Positions 8,576 to 17,400 of a stretch of DNA of 34,230 nucleotides are shown here, piece by piece. Source of the stretch: Desulfovibrio sp. (GTDB lineage: Bacteria; Desulfobacterota; Desulfovibrionia; Desulfovibrionales; Desulfovibrionaceae); contig JAAUYU010000010.1 of NCBI GenBank assembly GCA_014804965.1, forward strand, positions 93,997 through 128,226, in the 5' to 3' direction. A program made the position numbers and the translations under genes. Positions within the stretch are counted from its first letter, which is position 1; each line of letters starts with the position of its first letter. The notes under the pieces were generated by a model. That model saw nothing but the letters and a program-made list of their open reading frames with translations. It was not told the origin of the DNA and searched no databases.

Positions 8576-9763
8576 ATGAAAAACCGCCTTTTTTATCCGG
8601 GAAACCGTTTCCTTATCCTTTATCTCTCCTTCCTGAGCGCCTTCGCCCCCATCTCCACGGACATGTATTTGCCCGCGCTCCCCTCCATCGCGCGCACTTT
8701 CGCCACCACCAACGAGCTCGCCAGCGCCACCATCAGCACCTTCATGCTCGTCTTTGCCGTCTCCATGCTCTTCTGGGGCCCGGTGAGCGACAGATATGGC
8801 CGCAAGCCCGTGCTGCTGGCGGGCTCCGTGCTCTATATCGTTTCCAGCGTCGCCATCTGCCTCACCGATTCCATCACGGGGCTGCTCGCCTGGCGCGGCG
8901 TGCAGGCCGTGGGCAGCGGCGCGGCCAGCGCCATGTCCCTCGCCATCGTCAAGGATGTGCTGCGCGGCGGCTCCATGGAAAAAGTGGTGACCATCATGCA
9001 GGCCACGGTCATCATCGCGCCGCTCACAGCCCCGGTGCTCGGGGGCTGGCTTTTGCTCATGGTGGACTGGCGGGGCATCTTCCTCTGCCTCGCCCTGTGC
9101 GGCGGCGTGGCGCTCGTGGGCACGCTCTGGCTCAGGGAGACCAATCCCCGCCGCGGCGGCCTCACCCTCGGCGCGACCTTCCGGCGCATGGGCGTGGCGC
9201 TCGGCAACAGGAATTTTCTCTATCCGCTGCTCATCTTTTCGGCCATGTCCATGCCCTTCATGTCCTACCTCGCGGTGTCGGCCTTCATCTTTCAGGACAC
9301 CTTCGGGGTTTCCGCGCAGGAATACAGCCTGTTTTTCGCGCTCAACGCCGGCGCCTCCCTTTTGGGACCCTTCCTGCACATGGGCATTTTCCGGCACTGG
9401 AACCGGAGCCGCGTGCTCGCGGGGCATCTTTCCGCCATGTGCCTTGCGGGCGTGGCGCTCATCTTCATGGGCGGGCACGGCCCGTGGACCTTCGCCCTGC
9501 TGTTCGCGGCCCTCACCCTGTTCGGGAGCGCCCTGCGCGCGCCCTCGACCGTGCTGATGATGGAGAGCATCGAGGGCGACAACGGCATCGTCTCCTCGCT
9601 CATCAACTGCACGGGCCTGCTCTTCGGCGCGCTTTCCATGCTGCTGGCGAGCCTCTCGGTGTGGCCCGGCGCCATCCTTGCCGTGGGCTGCATTTCCACC
9701 TTTGTGTCCGGCCTGTGCCTTGCGGCGTGGCTCCTCCTCGCGCGGCGACGCGCGGCGGCGTAG
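8576..9763 (+). CDS. Bcr/CflA-type MFS drug exporter
   Basis: This is an inner-membrane proton-coupled exporter of the major facilitator superfamily, DHA1 group. The 395 residues contain about 12 hydrophobic segments. The N-terminus has the Bcr/CflA hallmark STDMYLPALP in and after the first segment, and the loop motif GPVSDRYGRKPVL (motif A) lies between segments 2 and 3. A VLGGWLL motif near residue 155 matches the antiporter motif C region. The ATG at 8576 is the only start that keeps the first membrane segment; no Shine-Dalgarno sequence is present. The substrate is unknown; relatives export bicyclomycin, sulfonamides or chloramphenicol. The LpdD-like gene follows 37 bases later. Confidence 0.88.
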   Translation: MKNRLFYPGNRFLILYLSFLSAFAPISTDMYLPALPSIARTFATTNELASATISTFMLVFAVSMLFWGPVSDRYGRKPVLLAGSVLYIVSSVAICLTDSITGLLAWRGVQAVGSGAASAMSLAIVKDVLRGGSMEKVVTIMQATVIIAPLTAPVLGGWLLLMVDWRGIFLCLALCGGVALVGTLWLRETNPRRGGLTLGATFRRMGVALGNRNFLYPLLIFSAMSMPFMSYLAVSAFIFQDTFGVSAQEYSLFFALNAGASLLGPFLHMGIFRHWNRSRVLAGHLSAMCLAGVALIFMGGHGPWTFALLFAALTLFGSALRAPSTVLMMESIEGDNGIVSSLINCTGLLFGALSMLLASLSVWPGAILAVGCISTFVSGLCLAAWLLLARRRAAA

Positions 9764-9766
9764 GCT

Positions 9767-9794
9767 TTGCGGCGCGGACCTTTTCCGCTACAGT
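9767..9794 (+). promoter_or_regulatory. Candidate promoter giving a leaderless LpdD-like mRNA
   Basis: TTGCGG (9767-9772) is followed after 16 bases by TACAGT (9789-9794, 4/6 match), then exactly 6 bases, then the ATG at 9801. Transcription would start at the ATG. Only a weak GGGG lies in front of the start codon. Confidence 0.4.
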
Positions 9795-9800
9795 CGGGGC

Positions 9801-10190
9801 ATGGATGTGAGGGTGCCACCCACCGCGCAAGAATGCCGCGAGTTTCGCGCCAGGGAAGGCCGTGTGGAGCTTTGCCTGCGCCTCATGCCGCAGGGGCGCG
9901 ACCTCCATGCCTTCCTCCTGGGCGGGGAGGCCCATGTGGGGGCCGTGGCCCTGGCCTCACCCGGCGAAGCCGCCAAGGTGGTGCAGAGGCCCGGACACCG
10001 TGAGGGCGAACTCGCGGGCTGCGTTGCGGAGCGGCTTGCCGCGGCCCTCGGCTGCGCGGTGAGCGTGAGCAGCGGCATCCACTTTGCGGACATCAGCCGC
10101 GCGGAAATCACCACAGTGGAGAAGCTGGCCGAAAGGCTGGTGGACGACTGTCTGCAATGTCTGAGCACAAGGAGCGACGAGCCATGCTGA
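9801..10190 (+). CDS. LpdD-like putative prenylated-flavin chaperone
   Basis: The 129-residue protein matches, from memory of the family, the small proteins related to LpdD/BsdD (fold of proteasome-assembly chaperone 4). These accompany UbiD-type decarboxylases and are thought to handle prenylated FMN. Supporting motifs are HVGAVALA (45-52), PGHREGELA (64-72) and SGIHFADIS (91-99), followed by a helical tail. The ATG at 9801 was chosen because the homologous region begins soon after; the open frame reaches 9678 inside the MFS gene. No ubiX or ubiD gene is in the window, so the role here is uncertain. The next small gene starts 7 bases before this one ends. Confidence 0.65.
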   Translation: MDVRVPPTAQECREFRAREGRVELCLRLMPQGRDLHAFLLGGEAHVGAVALASPGEAAKVVQRPGHREGELAGCVAERLAAALGCAVSVSSGIHFADISRAEITTVEKLAERLVDDCLQCLSTRSDEPC

Positions 10191-10405
10191 AGCTGGAGGA
10201 CCTGACGGAACTGGAGACCTATCTGCGCTCCGGCGAGCTGGAAAAGGATTTTCAGGACGGCTGCGAAAACGACCGCAACTCTCTCCTGGAACTTCTGGAA
10301 AAGCTCATGGATCTGGGCGAACTGGCCGACGAGGCCGCCACGCGAATCATCTATCGCGGTATCGACCCGGCGCTCATGCGCGCCGCAGGCAACAAGGAGG
10401 CATAG
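10184..10405 (+). CDS. Small acidic protein of unknown function
   Basis: I do not recognise this 73-residue protein. It is rich in Leu, Glu and Asp and appears mostly helical, with no signal peptide, membrane segment or cysteine pair. The ATG at 10184 was preferred because AAGGAG lies 9 bases upstream; an in-frame ATG at 10157 would add 9 residues. It overlaps the end of the LpdD-like gene by 7 bases, so the two are probably co-translated. It ends only 9 bases before the stop codon of the convergent bioDA gene, with no room for a terminator. Confidence 0.7.
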   Translation: MLKLEDLTELETYLRSGELEKDFQDGCENDRNSLLELLEKLMDLGELADEAATRIIYRGIDPALMRAAGNKEA

Positions 10406-10414
10406 GCCGGAGGC

Positions 10415-12502
10415 TCAGTCCGGGAGTCGCCAGGCATCCGCCGCCAGCGCGTCCACCACGGCGGCGCAAAGCCGGGCCACATCCTCCGGCGGCGTGATAT
10501 AGGGCGGCATAAGGTAAATGAGCCTGCCGAAAGGCCGTATCCACACGCCGCGCTCCACAAAAAAGCGTTGCAGGCGGGGGCCGTTGACGGGCGCTGTCAT
10601 TTCCACCACGCCGATGGCCCCGAGCGCGCGCACATCGGCCACATCCGGGAAGTTCCGACAGGGCGCGAGGCCTTCCGCAAGGCCGCGCTCAAGCCGCGCC
10701 ACCTGGGCCTGCCAGCGGTTTTCCTCCAGAATGTCCAGCGATGCCGAGGCCACGGCGCAGGCCAGCGGATTGCCCATGAAGGTGGGCCCGTGCATGAAGA
10801 CGCGGCCGCCGCGGCAAATATCTTCCGCCACTTCCGCCGTACAGGCCGTGGCCGCCAAGGTGAGCACGCCCCCGGTGAGGGCCTTGCCGCAACAGAGGAT
10901 GTCCGGCGTGACGCCTGCCCACTCGGCGGCGAAAAAGCGGCCCGTGCGGCCGAAGCCCGTGGCGATCTCGTCGAAGATAAGCAGCGCCCCGGCCCGGCGG
11001 CAGAGGTCCGCGAGGCCGCGCAGGTAATCGGGGTGGTAGAACCACATGCCCCCGGCGCCCTGCACCACGGGCTCGAGGATGACGGCCGCCACCTCGTCGC
11101 CGTGCTCGGCGAGGATGCGGCGCGCGTCGTCCAGCGCGGCGGGGTCAAAGGGCGCGTCAAAGCGGCAGCTCGGCCGCTCCATGAAGAACTGTTGCGGGAG
11201 CATCCCGGCAAAGAGGCTGTGCATCCCCGTGACCGGGTCGCACACGGACATGGCCCCGAGCGTATCCCCGTGATAGCCGCCGCGCGGCGTGAGAAAACGG
11301 GTGCGCCGCCGCTCGCCCCGGCCCTGCCGGCACTGGAGCGCCATCTTGAGCGCCACTTCCACGGCCACGGAGCCGGAATCGGCAAAGAAGATACGCTCAA
11401 GACCCTCGGGCATGGCGGCGAGGAGCCGCTCGCCCAGAGTCACCGCCGGGGCGTGGGTGAGGCCGCCGAACATCACATGCGGCATGAGGGCGCTCTGCGC
11501 GCGCAGGGCATGGTTCAGGCGCGGGTGATTGTAACCGTGCACCGCCGCCCACCACGAGGACATGCCGTCAATGAGTTCACGGCCGTCGGCGAGCACGATG
11601 CGGTTGTCATGGCTCCGGGCGGCGGTTTCCAGCGGCGGCAACAGCGTCGCCGAGGCGTAAGGGTGCCAGAGAGCGGCATGGTCACGGGCTTCCAGGTCCA
11701 CGCCGGGACGCGCGTCCCCAGCCCGTGAACCACTTCCCGTCTCAGCAAGAGCCCGCGCCAGCGGCAACAGGACCTGCGCCAATTCCTGCCAGCCTGCCGG
11801 GCCGGAAAGCTCCCCCCACGGGAGGCGGCAGAACAGCGCCTGCGGCCAGTGCGCCGCAAGATGCTCGGCCAGATAGCGGCTATTTTCCGCGAGCACGGCT
11901 TCCCCCGAAGCCTCGGCCACCGGCCGCGGCGGCTCCACGAGCACCAGGGCCGCGAGCTCGAGTCCCCGCGCCCGCACTGCTTCGAGGGACAGCAGGGCGT
12001 GGTTGAGGGCACCGAGCTCATTGCGCGCGACAAGGATGACCGGGGCCTGCACCTCGGCCATGAGGTCGATCATGCCCTCGCGCGCATTGAGCGGCGCGAG
12101 CAGGCCCCCGGCCGCCTCCAGAAGCAGCAGCCCGGCTCCGGGCGCGAGTCCCTCCCAGTGCTCCCCGATACTGCTTGCGAGGTCCGCGGCCGTGAGCCGG
12201 CCGCCCTCCCGCGCGGCCGCAAGCTGTGGGGACGCAGGCAGCGAAAAGGCGCGCAGCACGGCCGCCGGCGGCACGCCGGGCACGGGCGCGAGGTCAGCTA
12301 CAGCCGCGGCATAGCTGATGGCATCCCCACAGAGCGTGGCCGGGGCCACGCCTGTCTGTACGGGCTTCACCGCCTGCGCCGCCACGCCAAGCCCGCGCAG
12401 CGCCCGCAGCAGCGCGGCCGTCGCCACGGTCTTGCCCACATCCGTGCCCGTTCCGGCCACAAAGACGGCGCGCAAAGGCCGGGAACCCTCAGTCGGCGTC
12501 AT
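10415..12502 (-). CDS. bioDA: Bifunctional dethiobiotin synthetase / DAPA aminotransferase (BioD-BioA fusion)
   Basis: One polypeptide carries two consecutive biotin steps: the aminotransferase turns 7-keto-8-aminopelargonate into DAPA using S-adenosylmethionine as amino donor, and the synthetase closes the ureido ring with CO2 and ATP. Residues about 11-250 are BioD, with the P-loop GTGTDVGKT (17-25) and AVKPVQTG. A short linker follows (about 251-270). Residues about 271-695 are BioA, with LWHPYAS (278-284), [24 protein letters not shown] and the PLP lysine Lys540 in CCGKALTGG. No stop or frameshift separates the halves. The ATG at 12502 has GGAGG 9 bases upstream and overlaps the end of bioB by 14 bases. 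An ATG at 12547 is less likely. The fusion order is that of the plant and fungal enzymes. Confidence 0.93.
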   Translation of the reverse strand: MTPTEGSRPLRAVFVAGTGTDVGKTVATAALLRALRGLGVAAQAVKPVQTGVAPATLCGDAISYAAAVADLAPVPGVPPAAVLRAFSLPASPQLAAAREGGRLTAADLASSIGEHWEGLAPGAGLLLLEAAGGLLAPLNAREGMIDLMAEVQAPVILVARNELGALNHALLSLEAVRARGLELAALVLVEPPRPVAEASGEAVLAENSRYLAEHLAAHWPQALFCRLPWGELSGPAGWQELAQVLLPLARALAETGSGSRAGDARPGVDLEARDHAALWHPYASATLLPPLETAARSHDNRIVLADGRELIDGMSSWWAAVHGYNHPRLNHALRAQSALMPHVMFGGLTHAPAVTLGERLLAAMPEGLERIFFADSGSVAVEVALKMALQCRQGRGERRRTRFLTPRGGYHGDTLGAMSVCDPVTGMHSLFAGMLPQQFFMERPSCRFDAPFDPAALDDARRILAEHGDEVAAVILEPVVQGAGGMWFYHPDYLRGLADLCRRAGALLIFDEIATGFGRTGRFFAAEWAGVTPDILCCGKALTGGVLTLAATACTAEVAEDICRGGRVFMHGPTFMGNPLACAVASASLDILEENRWQAQVARLERGLAEGLAPCRNFPDVADVRALGAIGVVEMTAPVNGPRLQRFFVERGVWIRPFGRLIYLMPPYITPPEDVARLCAAVVDALAADAWRLPD

Positions 12503-13436
12503 GCGTGGCGGCCTCCATGCCGCACCCGGCAATGAGGGCGAGGTCATGCTGGAGGGCCTCGCCGCTGGTGGTCAGGTAATCCCCGGTCATGAGCGCGTCG
12601 GCGCCCGCGGCGAACATTTCTCCCTGCCGCCGCCCCAGCACAAGGGGACGGCCGCCGCAGACGCGCAGCCGCGCTTTGGGCAGCACATGCCGGAAAAGGG
12701 CGATGATGCGCAGGGCCTCGCGCGCGGAAAGCGGAGCCTGCCCGGCCAGCGGCGTGCCCGCTTGCGGATGGAGAAAGTTCAGTGGCACATGCCTGATGCC
12801 CAGCCCGCGCAGGGTGAAGGCGAGGCTCACGCGGTCCTCCCACGATTCGCCGAGCCCGAAGATACCGCCGCAGCAGAGGCTGAGGCCCGTCTCAAGCGCG
12901 CGCCGGGCCGTATCCTTGCGCTGCGCCCAACGCTGGGTGGAACAGATGCGCGGGTAATAACGCTCGGAAGTTTCAAGATTGTGGTGATAGCGCGTGATGC
13001 CCGCGGCGAGCAGGCGCGCCATGCGCGCGGCGTCCAGCCGCCCGAAGGAGGCGCAGAGACGGCTTTTGACGCTTGCGGGCAGGCTCTCCACCACGCGGAG
13101 CACGCGCTCAAAATCCTCCCCGTCCAGTGCTGCACCGCTGGCCACAAGGCCGATGCGGCGCACCGGGCTCGCCGCCAGCGCGAGGATGCGCTCGCGAAGC
13201 ACCGCATCGTCCAGCAGCGGAAAGGCAGCCTGCGGCGCGGCATTGTGCCGGCTTTGCGCGCAAAAGTGGCAATCCATGCCGCACTGGCCGCTGCGGATAT
13301 TGATGATGGCGCACAAATGCACCGAAGAGCCGCTGGCTGCCTCACGCAGGCGCGCGGCGCGGGAAAAGAGCTCCGCATCGGGCAGGGAAAGAAGGTCCAG
13401 CGCTTCCGCAGGCGAAGCGACGGGGTCAAGATCCAT
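12489..13436 (-). CDS. bioB: Biotin synthase BioB with altered auxiliary-cluster residues
   Basis: This radical-SAM enzyme inserts sulfur into dethiobiotin to make biotin. The 315 residues contain the SAM-cluster motif C52-x3-C56-x2-C59 (QCGMDCHFC), HHNLETS near 151-157 and GGIFGLGE at 190-197. Compared with E. coli BioB, Cys128 and Cys188 are kept, and Arg260 corresponds to Arg258. The position of Cys97 is Gly96 (RRIGLVASG), and there are extra cysteines at 189 and 260 (RVCGGR). The auxiliary iron-sulfur cluster may therefore be bound differently. The ATG at 13436 has AGGA 6 bases upstream and gives a family-like N-terminus; a GTG at 13490 is less likely. It is the first gene of a bioB-bioDA operon. 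I see no convincing promoter or BirA operator in the 111 bases upstream. Confidence 0.92.
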   Translation of the reverse strand: MDLDPVASPAEALDLLSLPDAELFSRAARLREAASGSSVHLCAIINIRSGQCGMDCHFCAQSRHNAAPQAAFPLLDDAVLRERILALAASPVRRIGLVASGAALDGEDFERVLRVVESLPASVKSRLCASFGRLDAARMARLLAAGITRYHHNLETSERYYPRICSTQRWAQRKDTARRALETGLSLCCGGIFGLGESWEDRVSLAFTLRGLGIRHVPLNFLHPQAGTPLAGQAPLSAREALRIIALFRHVLPKARLRVCGGRPLVLGRRQGEMFAAGADALMTGDYLTTSGEALQHDLALIAGCGMEAATHDAD

Positions 13437-13510
13437 GCACTGTCCTGTCACGTAAGGGGGAATGAATGTGTGGCGCGCCACAGGCGCCACCGAGGGTACG
13501 CCCGGCGCAC

Positions 13511-13536
13511 AAAAAAGCCCGCCGGGGGGCGGGCTT
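13511..13536 (-). terminator. Intrinsic terminator after mucR
   Basis: On the minus strand AAGCCCGCC and GGCGGGCTT form a 9-bp stem with a 4-base loop, followed by a run of T (complement of 13511-13516). It starts 12 bases past the mucR stop codon and separates mucR from bioB. Confidence 0.85.
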
Positions 13537-13547
13537 GCCGATGCTTT

Positions 13548-13946
13548 CTAGCTGGCCTTGCGGCGCTTTTCCCAGAGCTTCATGTCCTTCATCTTCTTGC
13601 GGCGCTCCCGCTGGAGCGACTTGCACACAAGGGGCGTATCCTTCTTGAGGCCCCACTTTTCACGGTAGGAAGCGCTGTCGAGCCCGTGGCTCGCCAGGTG
13701 GCGACGGGTAAGGATCTTGAAGCTCTTGCCGCACTCGAGGCAGGTGACGGACTTTTCCTTGATGGACTTGCGCGCTTCCTGGGCCATTTCGGCGCAATCC
13801 ATTTCATCCGGGATGACATCTTCAGCAATGGCGCGGATGCCGGCACTCAGTTTCTGGATATAGGCCGTCACTTCCTCTTCGCTCATGACGCGCACACCGG
13901 CCTGGGCCCGCGCGATTTCCAGCGCTTCCTTCAAATAGTCATCCAT
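13548..13946 (-). CDS. MucR/Ros-family zinc-finger transcriptional regulator
   Basis: This is a small DNA-binding protein of the Ros/MucR family, whose alphaproteobacterial members bind AT-rich sites and act as broad regulators or silencers. The 132 residues have a helical N-terminal half and then a prokaryotic zinc finger, C69-x2-C72-x10-H83-x3-H87, within CLECGKSFKILTRRHLASHG. The family's SYREKWGL segment follows, then a very basic tail. The histidine spacing differs slightly from the Ros pattern as I remember it. The ATG at 13946 has GAGGTGG 5 bases upstream. It stands alone between a terminator and a long AT-richer upstream region. Its targets cannot be told; regulation of its own AT-rich upstream region is plausible. 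Confidence 0.9.
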   Translation of the reverse strand: MDDYLKEALEIARAQAGVRVMSEEEVTAYIQKLSAGIRAIAEDVIPDEMDCAEMAQEARKSIKEKSVTCLECGKSFKILTRRHLASHGLDSASYREKWGLKKDTPLVCKSLQRERRKKMKDMKLWEKRRKAS

Positions 13947-14473
13947 GATCCCACCTCATTCTTATTTTAAGGGGATAAAAACAACTTGCGGCAACATGGG
14001 CACAAAAAATACAGATGCGTCCGGCAACCACGCTGCCAGTTTCCACCGTCTTACCAAGTGCGACACTACACAATCTTTTGCGCAGCGTCAATTTTTCCCT
14101 GTGAATTATTTGAGAAAATATTCCACGAGGTGGATGTTCGGTCAGGCCCGGGGGCTGAATCGCTCCAGCGGATGCAGAAAAAGGCTCAAGACCGAAGGGC
14201 TGACGGATGCCTTCCCGCTGTCGGAGCGGCACGATTTCGCGTGCCCATGTTGCCCGCATACCAGTTCCGCGCCGCCGTGCTGCTGAGTTTCCGGCGCAGC
14301 TTGCGCTTCACCGTGGCAGGAGAGCGCACGGAAACACTCGCCTGCTGCAGTTTCCCTCGGTCGCACCACAGCGCTTTCAGGCGGCATGAAAGTCATATAA
14401 TGGAAGTTTATATTTATCTGGCTAGAGGATCGTGTGCCTGCTCTTCGAAGATGCGGGGCGCGCCGCCGTCATG
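13947..14473. other. 527-base AT-richer intergenic region between dnaE and mucR
   Basis: No gene, tRNA or known RNA could be supported here. Bases 13947-14140 are clearly more AT-rich than the surroundings and hold the mucR promoter candidate. Bases 14140-14390 return to high GC with no recognisable protein in any frame. A perfect TATAAT lies at 14396-14401 on the plus strand, with a poor -35 (CTTTCA, 14374-14379). If active it would drive a transcript antisense to the 3' end of dnaE. No clear dnaE terminator was found. Confidence 0.4.
14063..14091 (-). promoter_or_regulatory. Candidate promoter of mucR
   Basis: On the minus strand TTGACG (14086-14091, 5/6 match) is followed after 17 bases by TAGTGT (14063-14068, weak). 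The leader would be about 110 bases, AT-rich, with no obvious operator repeat. Confidence 0.35.
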
Positions 14474-17400
14474 CTAGGCCACTGCATTCTCCGGCCCCTC
14501 GGCCCAGGCGGCCAGCGCGCGGGTGAGCTCGGGGCCCGGCCGCACCTTGAGGGCGCCATCCAGCCGCAGGTGGCACTGGCAGCCATCCAGGCAGACGATG
14601 GCCTGCGCCTCCACTTCTCCGGGATGGCTTTCAAGGATATGGCGCAGGGCGAGGATGTCCGCCCGGCCCAGCCGGTGCGCCGGTATCTCCACCTGGACGG
14701 GCTGGTCACTTTCCGCGCAGACATCCGCGAGCAGGCGCACCCTTTGCCCGAGCAGCTTGCACTCCACGCCGGGCGTTTCGGCATCCTCCTCCACTTCGGG
14801 ATTTTCGCGGTTGGTTTCGCCCTGGCTCTCCAGCCTGGCGGTGAGCCAGAGCGGCTGCTCGCTTTTGATGAGCTCGCGCGCCTCGGCATAATCCCGCGGG
14901 AAGAAGGTCACTTCCGCATGGCCCGTGAAATCCTCCACGGCCACGAAGGCCATGCGGTCCCCGCGCTTGGTGACTACCTCGCGCAGACTCGTCACGAGCA
15001 CCGCGCAGTTGACGCGCGCGCCCGCAAACAGCTCGTGCAGGGAGTCGAGCGTGGTGAGGCCCAGGCGCGGTATCTCGCGGCTGAAGGGCTGCAGCGGGTG
15101 GCTCGTGAGGAAGAAGCCCAGGGCCTCCTTTTCCGCCTTGAGCTTGAGGTCGTCGGCCATTTCCGGGAGCGCCGCCTCCGGGCAGTCGATGCCGATGCCG
15201 GGAAGCGGGGCACTTTCCTGCGCCGGGGCCATTGCCAGAAGCGAGACCTGGGGCGAGTTTTGCGCCCTGGCCTTTTTCTGGGCGCGCGCCACGACAAGGT
15301 CCAGCGCGGCGAGCATGGCCGCCCGCGGCACGCCGAAGCAGTCGCAGGCGCCGCCCTTGATGAGCGATTCCAAAACGCGCTTGGTCACCTTGCGCAGGCT
15401 CACCCGGCCGGCGAGGTCGAAAAGCGAGCCATATGCGCCGCCCTCGCGGCGCGCCTCGATGATTTCGCGAATGGCCTCGTCGCCCACATTCTTGATGCCG
15501 CCGAGGCCGAAGATGACGCGGCCCCCGCGCGCGGAAAACTCGCGCTCGCTCTCGTTCACCGAGGGCTGGCCCACCTCGATGCCCATGTCCTTGCAGGCGG
15601 CCACATACTTGAGCAATTTGTCCTGGTTGCCCATTTCGGAGGTGAGCAGGGCCGCCATGAACTCGACCTTGTGGTGCACCTTGAGATAGGCCGTGAAATA
15701 GGAAATGAGCGCATAGGCCGCCGAATGGGACTTGTTGAAGCCGTATTCGGCGAATTTTTCCATGAGGTCGAAAATCTCGTTGGCCTTTTCCGGGGGGATG
15801 CCGTTCTTTTCCGCACCGGCCACAAAGGTCACGCGCTCGCGGGCCATGGCCTCGGGCTTTTTCTTGCCCATGGCCCGGCGCAGCAGGTCCGCGCCGCCCA
15901 GCGTGTAGCTCGCGATGATCTGGGCGATCTGCATGACCTGTTCCTGATAGACAATGACGCCGTAGGTATCGCGCAGGCACTCGCCGAGCGAGTCATGCGG
16001 ATAGACCACCGGGACCTGCCCGTGCTTGCGCTTGATGAATTCGTCCACCATGCCGGAGCCCAGCGGCCCCGGCCGGTAGAGGGCGAGCATGGCGATGATG
16101 TCCTCGAAGCAGGTGGGCCTGAGCATCCGCAGGTACTGGCGCATCCCCGAGCTTTCCACCTGAAAGATGCCGTCCGTGTCGCCGCGGGCGTAGAGCTCAT
16201 AGGTGGGCGCGTCGGTGAGCGGCAGCGTGTCGAGGTCCGGCGGCTCGGCGCCCTGGCGCACGATATTGTCCAGCGTGTCCTGGATGAGGGTCATGGTCTT
16301 GAGGCCGAGGAAGTCGAACTTGACGAGGCCCGCCTTCTCGGTCATGGGGCCGTCGAACTGGGTCACGAGTTCGCCGCGCTTGCCGAGATAGAGCGGCAGA
16401 TATTCCTCCATGGGCCTGTCCGAAACCACGAGGCCCGCGGCGTGGGTGGAGGCGTGGCGCGCGAGGCCCTCCAGCCTTTTGGCCGTGTCGAGGAGGCGGC
16501 GCACCTGCTCATCCTCCTCCTGCAGCCGGCGCAGCTCCGGCTCCTGCTCGAGGGCCTTGTCGATGGTCATCTTCAGGCTTTCCGGCACGAGCTTGGCGAT
16601 GCGGTCGGTCTCCGCAAAGCTCATGCCCAGCGCCCGGCCCACGTCGCGCACCACGCCGCGCGCCTTCATGGTGCCGAAGGTGGTGATTTGCGCCACCGAG
16701 CCCTCGCCGTAGGTCTCCACCATGTGCTTGATGACGTCGCCGCGGCGACGCTCGCAGAAATCCACGTCGATATCGGGGAGCGAGACGCGCTCGATATTGA
16801 GGAAGCGCTCGAAGAGCAGGTTATAGGGCAGCGGGTCGAGGTTGGTGATACGGAGCGCCCACGCCACCAGCGAGCCCGCGGCCGAGCCGCGCCCCGGCCC
16901 CACGGGAATGGCGTGGTTTTTCGCCCAGTTGATGAATTCCTGCACGATGAGGAAGTAGCCGGGGAAGCCCATCTCGAGGATGACCGAAATCTCGTGCTGG
17001 AGGCGCTCCCGGTAGCGGTCGGCGTCGATGTGCTCACGGTCCGGGTGGGCCGCGAGGCGCTTTTCCAGGCCCTCCTCGGCGAGGCGCCGGAATTCGCTCT
17101 CCATGCTCGCGCCCTCGGGGAGCGGATAGACCGGGAAATAATGATGCCCGAAATCCAGCTCCACATTGCACGATTCCGCAATGCGCGCCGTATTGGCGAG
17201 CGCCTCGGGCACATGGCTGAAGGCGCGCTCCATTTCTTCGGTGGTCTTGTAATAGAGTTCGCGCGTCTCAAAGCGCATCCGCCGCGGGTCGTCCATGGTG
17301 GTCTGCGTCTGGATGCAGAGGAGCACCTCGTGGGCGTCCGCGTCCCCGGCCTCGAGATAGTGGCAGTCATTGGTTGCCACCAGCGGCAGGCCCGCGCTCT

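Noticed and set aside
13437..13510. Perfect 12-base palindrome GTGGCGCGCCAC upstream of bioB as a BirA operator
   Set aside because: It does not resemble the spaced BirA operator, is GC-only, and such palindromes arise easily at this base composition.
13945..14477. Possible small or decayed gene in the mucR-dnaE gap
   Set aside because: The open frames of 80-160 codons lack a ribosome-binding site or recognisable domain, and they change frame with no consistent composition.
14401..14480. tRNA or att site suggested by TGGCTAG...CTAGGCCA near the dnaE end
   Set aside because: There is no cloverleaf, T-loop or anticodon arm, and the complementarity has a bulge. No integrase or mobile gene is nearby.
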